Source: Pogonophryne albipinna (taxonomy: Eukaryota; Chordata; Actinopteri; Perciformes; Artedidraconidae). From it: DNA of 64,000 bases. Where the stretch lies: assembly GCA_028583405.1 (NCBI GenBank), contig CM053260.1, positions 22,562,147 through 22,626,146 of the forward strand, given 5' to 3'. Numbering within the stretch: the first letter of the stretch is position 1; each line of letters begins with the position of its first letter. This document shows, piece by piece, positions 62,239-64,000 of the stretch. The translations under genes were made by a program, and so were the position numbers. The notes under the pieces were generated by a model. It searched no databases. It was given only the letters and a program-made list of their open reading frames with translations, and was not told the origin of the DNA.

Positions 62239-62972
62239 TTGAATCTGAATAGTTCGTAGACACATGTCGACAGACAGATACACACTCACACACACTCCCA
62301 TCCATACCAAATGGCTCTCTATTTCAACAATTGCTCCCATAGTTTCAGCCAAACCTCTCTGCTAGTTTTATTGCACTCTATTGCAGTATGAAGTTGATAT
62401 TTTATTAATCAAATAGTACGCTTCTATTTAGTTGAGTTGCTTCTAAATCTTTCTATATACTGCCTTGACAACTGCAGAAGTAGGGCTACCACCTGGGGTT
62501 CTAATAAATAGTGATAACAGACTGCACTTCCTTGGACTTTAAGTGTAAAACAGGAGTGCACAGGGAAGACATGATGGTGCCTTAAACTCGGACACCATGC
62601 TGCTCCTTGTGGCTCAACATATTTCATACAAAATATTGTGTTTCTATAACTTTTAAAAGTGTAAAAGACAAGTCTGTGAAGGTGCATGCATGGCCAAACT
62701 CTTGAGATACATTTTGTTGTGGCAACTCATCGGGCTGTGAAAAAAGACAAACATTACTGACCCCCCACCCTAAACCTGAACCTCTCCCCTCTCTCTCTCC
62801 TCCCCAGGGGTCCGGGTCAGGTCCCTCCCTCTCCGGCGGGGCGGGGTCTTCGGGCTCCAGGCCAACGCGGCAGCGAATCACACGCGTCAATCTCAGGGAC
62901 CTGCTGTTCTGTTTGGAGAACGAGAGATTTTCCAGTCACTCCCATTTCCTCTACAAGGGCTTTCTCAAATAG
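48727..62972 (+). CDS. taf4: transcription initiation factor TFIID subunit 4
   Basis: This is a core TFIID scaffold subunit that pairs with TAF12 and contacts activators. Fifteen coding exons in phase give 834 aa: 48727-49453, 50020-50153, 50641-50760, 51413-51502, 51653-51775, 54756-54845, 54968-55180, 55334-55466, 56799-56901, 57339-57508, 57592-57722, 58213-58338, 59646-59702, 59789-59911, 62808-62972 (TAG). Exon 1 is low-complexity Ser/Thr/Asn/Gly/Pro. Exon 2 has [20 protein letters not shown]. The TAFH/NHR1 domain ([20 protein letters not shown]) starts near residue 358. The histone-fold/TAF4 C-terminal region starts near residue 578 ([20 protein letters not shown]) and ends [13 protein letters not shown] and FLYKGFLK. 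It matches TAF4 better than TAF4B. The start is the first in-frame ATG after a stop at 48703. The N-terminal block known in human TAF4 is absent. Confidence 0.95.
49664..49865 (+). repeat. retroposon 3' tail, family unassigned
   Basis: GGGATCCCTCCTCTGTTGCT, CTCCCTGAGGTTTCTTTCAT, AAGACCCCTGAGACAAATG and GATATTGGGCCATATAAATA match, from memory, a widespread fish interspersed repeat whose 3' end reads 'ctgaggcaaat...gatattgggctatacaaataaa'. It lies in taf4 intron 1. Confidence 0.6.
51787..51875. repeat. (CA)n microsatellite
   Basis: About 44 CA units with one CATA interruption, starting only 11 bases after the donor of taf4 exon 5. Confidence 0.95.
51988..52159. mobile_element. 172-bp hAT MITE nested in the 2.2-kb element
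   Basis: The ends are CAGTGGCGGACTGG and, inverted, CAGGGGCAGACTGG. Perfect 8-bp duplications CCCCAAAC flank it (51980-51987 and 52160-52167). It therefore inserted after the host element had arrived or while it existed elsewhere. Confidence 0.88.
52569..53437. mobile_element. DNA element with long inverted ends, nested
   Basis: Inverted ends: GTGACCCGCTCTATCGAAAT at the left and the reverse complement of GTGACCTGCTCCATCGAAAT at the right. Similarity runs on through CAGTCG. Inside, AAACAAAGTCTTGGCTTTCA with its following 50 bp occurs twice, at about 52684 and 52912. A short CA tract (53100-53145) is present. The target duplication is unclear and the superfamily is unassigned. Confidence 0.75.
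53450..53525. repeat. (GA)n/(TG)n compound simple repeat
   Basis: Alternating GAGAGA and TGTGTG blocks lie just outside the right end of the nested element, still within the 2.2-kb hAT-like element. Confidence 0.9.
55577..56286 (-). mobile_element. hAT/Charlie-type element with transposase remnant
   Basis: Left end CAGGGGTTCCCAAACTTTGC; right end, inverted, CAGTGTTTTTCAAAGTGGGG. Perfect 8-bp duplications CTCTAGAC flank it (55569-55576 and 56287-56294). On the minus strand, 56024-55764 keeps an open piece with [30 protein letters not shown] and [13 protein letters not shown]. This matches the ZBED5/SCAND3-like hAT transposase core around its first catalytic Asp. The rest of the transposase is deleted. 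It lies in taf4 intron 8. Confidence 0.88.
57030..57200 (-). repeat. L2-like LINE 3' end fragment
   Basis: CATGTTTATTTATATAGCAT and AATTCAAAGTGCTTTACC are, on the minus strand, the same kind of end as at 6236-6300. The copy is short, in taf4 intron 9. Confidence 0.6.
58881..59402. mobile_element. hAT-like MITE candidate
   Basis: Left end CAGGGTGTCCGCGGGGTCTT; right end, inverted, CAGGGTATATGCAGGAATCC. 'GTCTTAAA' motifs occur near both ends. No 8-bp duplication was found, so the borders are approximate. It lies in taf4 intron 12. Confidence 0.55.
59912..61360. other. taf4 intron 14, left part
   Basis: No exon or clear repeat is recognised. The final taf4 intron is about 2.9 kb and most of its right half is minisatellite. 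Confidence 0.4.
61406..62290. repeat. compound minisatellite: 12 core units separated by (CA)n
   Basis: A core of about 49 bp (TTTGAATCTGAATAGTTCGT, then AGACACATATCGACAGACAG and ATA) occurs 12 times in the same orientation. Units are separated by CA tracts of about 7-30 repeats. Cores vary at few sites: gaatctg or taatctg, ttcgtag or ttgtag, atatcgac or atgtcgac. Minus-strand frames rich in CV and TIQIQTS are artefacts. It lies in the last taf4 intron. Confidence 0.95.
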
Positions 62973-64000
62973 ACTGGGTGTCAGCGGGGAGAGGAGGGAG
63001 AGATCAAACGCTCCCTCCACGCAGAGACTCTTTTTAAATGAGGAGGAGGGCAGAGGTTTTCCAGATAAACCTGATCATCTGATGAACAGAAGCAGCCACG
63101 TTGGATGGCCTCTCTCCTCAAATAATGATCAGAGAAATGGACAAATGCTAATTACTGTTCAAGAAAGTGCAAAGATGGATGTGTGTTACGAGAGGGTTTA
63201 TGAATGAACACTTTTCAGTTATGCACAGAACAGTAACGTTTATAATCAGATGATTTGTGTTGGCAATGGACATCGACACATTTGTTTTTAATAGACAACA
63301 ACACATTTTTATTGAATATTGATTGTAGAGGTTTTCTTTTAAACTGAATTAGTTTGAACTCCGAACTGTGTAACCTACTGAGTTGCCTTCCTAACTATGA
63401 ATAAGCCATATAGCCATCGCAAAGCAATTAACCCTGCTGTCACTCACGAAGCAGTAGTCATCTCCAGTAGGCTACTTGATTTTATTGTCAGCATATTTAT
63501 TTACTAAACTCAAGCTTAAATCAATGTTTAGTTATTTATTTTAATTTCATGTGAAGCTTCAGTCGTTTCATGTAGTTTAAATGCAACGTGCTTAGGATAT
63601 GTTTAAAATCAACGTAGACATTGTAGTTTTGTGAATAGATTTTAGTGCGTGAAGAAGAGGTTTATTCTTCATATTTTCATGTTTTAAATCGTTCATTTAA
63701 AATCATTTGATTTCTAAATAGATGGCTTTTAAACCCTTATTATATACCAAACTTGCATCTACCTGAAAGCGATCTCTATTTTTGTAGCTGCCCACCAACA
63801 CACATTTGTACTCTTTCAATATTGACTGACGGTGTCCTCCGACTCAGCAAGGTGCAGTTTCCTTCTGTATATTTGTAAATGTTACACTTACAGTTTTACA
63901 CATGGTTTTGTATAGAGTTGAGAATTTAACCACCCAGAATAAAGAAAAACACATTTTCTCTATTAAAATGTTTGAATAAATAATGATTTTACAATAACTG
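62973..64000 (+). other. taf4 3' UTR and downstream flank
   Basis: This follows the taf4 stop. It is AT-rich, with AATAAA at about 63939 and another near 63976, so the 3' UTR is probably about 1 kb and ends close to the window edge. No further gene is seen. Confidence 0.6.

Overview
The window is nuclear DNA from a ray-finned fish, most likely a teleost. The genes have many short coding exons with GT-AG introns and compact vertebrate-type spacing. Fish-type repeats lie between and inside them: L2-like LINE 3' ends, a tRNA-derived SINE, hAT and TTAA-flanked DNA elements, and very long (CA)n tracts. No rRNA or tRNA gene, CRISPR array or bacterial-type operon was seen. Species cannot be named from the sequence.

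Six protein-coding loci are supported. From left to right: (1) bmp7 (+), exons 2-7, with the first exon off the left edge; (2) a short, divergent ataxin-1-family gene (-), convergent with bmp7; (3) dbndd2 (+), whose first coding exon at 21.9 kb appears to splice over about 11.9 kb to the dysbindin-domain exons at 33.8-34.9 kb; (4) cdh26 (+), 18 coding exons in perfect phase; (5) lsm14b (-), 8 coding exons, convergent with cdh26; (6) taf4 (+), 15 coding exons, divergent from lsm14b, ending about 1 kb before the right edge. BMP7, DBNDD2, CDH26, LSM14B and TAF4 all lie on human 20q, so this looks like a conserved chromosome-20q block. The ataxin-1-like gene is the exception.

The most unusual structure is at 18.6-20.8 kb, just upstream of dbndd2. 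A piggyBac-like element has CCCTTCTCTTGCG-type ends, a TTAA target site (mutated at one end) and GGTCANNNNTGACC subterminal palindromes. Inside it lies an inverted, nearly identical, intron-containing copy of dbndd2 exons 2-3 plus 3' flank. The last coding exon has been removed from the copy by a clean deletion of about 0.7 kb. This looks like recent DNA-level capture of host gene sequence by a transposon, placed antisense next to its parent gene.

Other accessory DNA includes a 453-bp TTAA-flanked hairpin MITE in the ataxin-like intron, a hAT MITE with 8-bp target duplications in dbndd2 intron 1, a nested set of three DNA elements in taf4 intron 5, a hAT/Charlie-type element with a transposase remnant in taf4 intron 8, and a 12-unit compound minisatellite in the last taf4 intron.

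The genes do not form a pathway. They cover a secreted BMP ligand, a probable transcriptional co-repressor relative, a casein-kinase/dysbindin-family cytosolic protein, a cadherin adhesion receptor, an mRNP granule/translation regulator and a core TFIID subunit.
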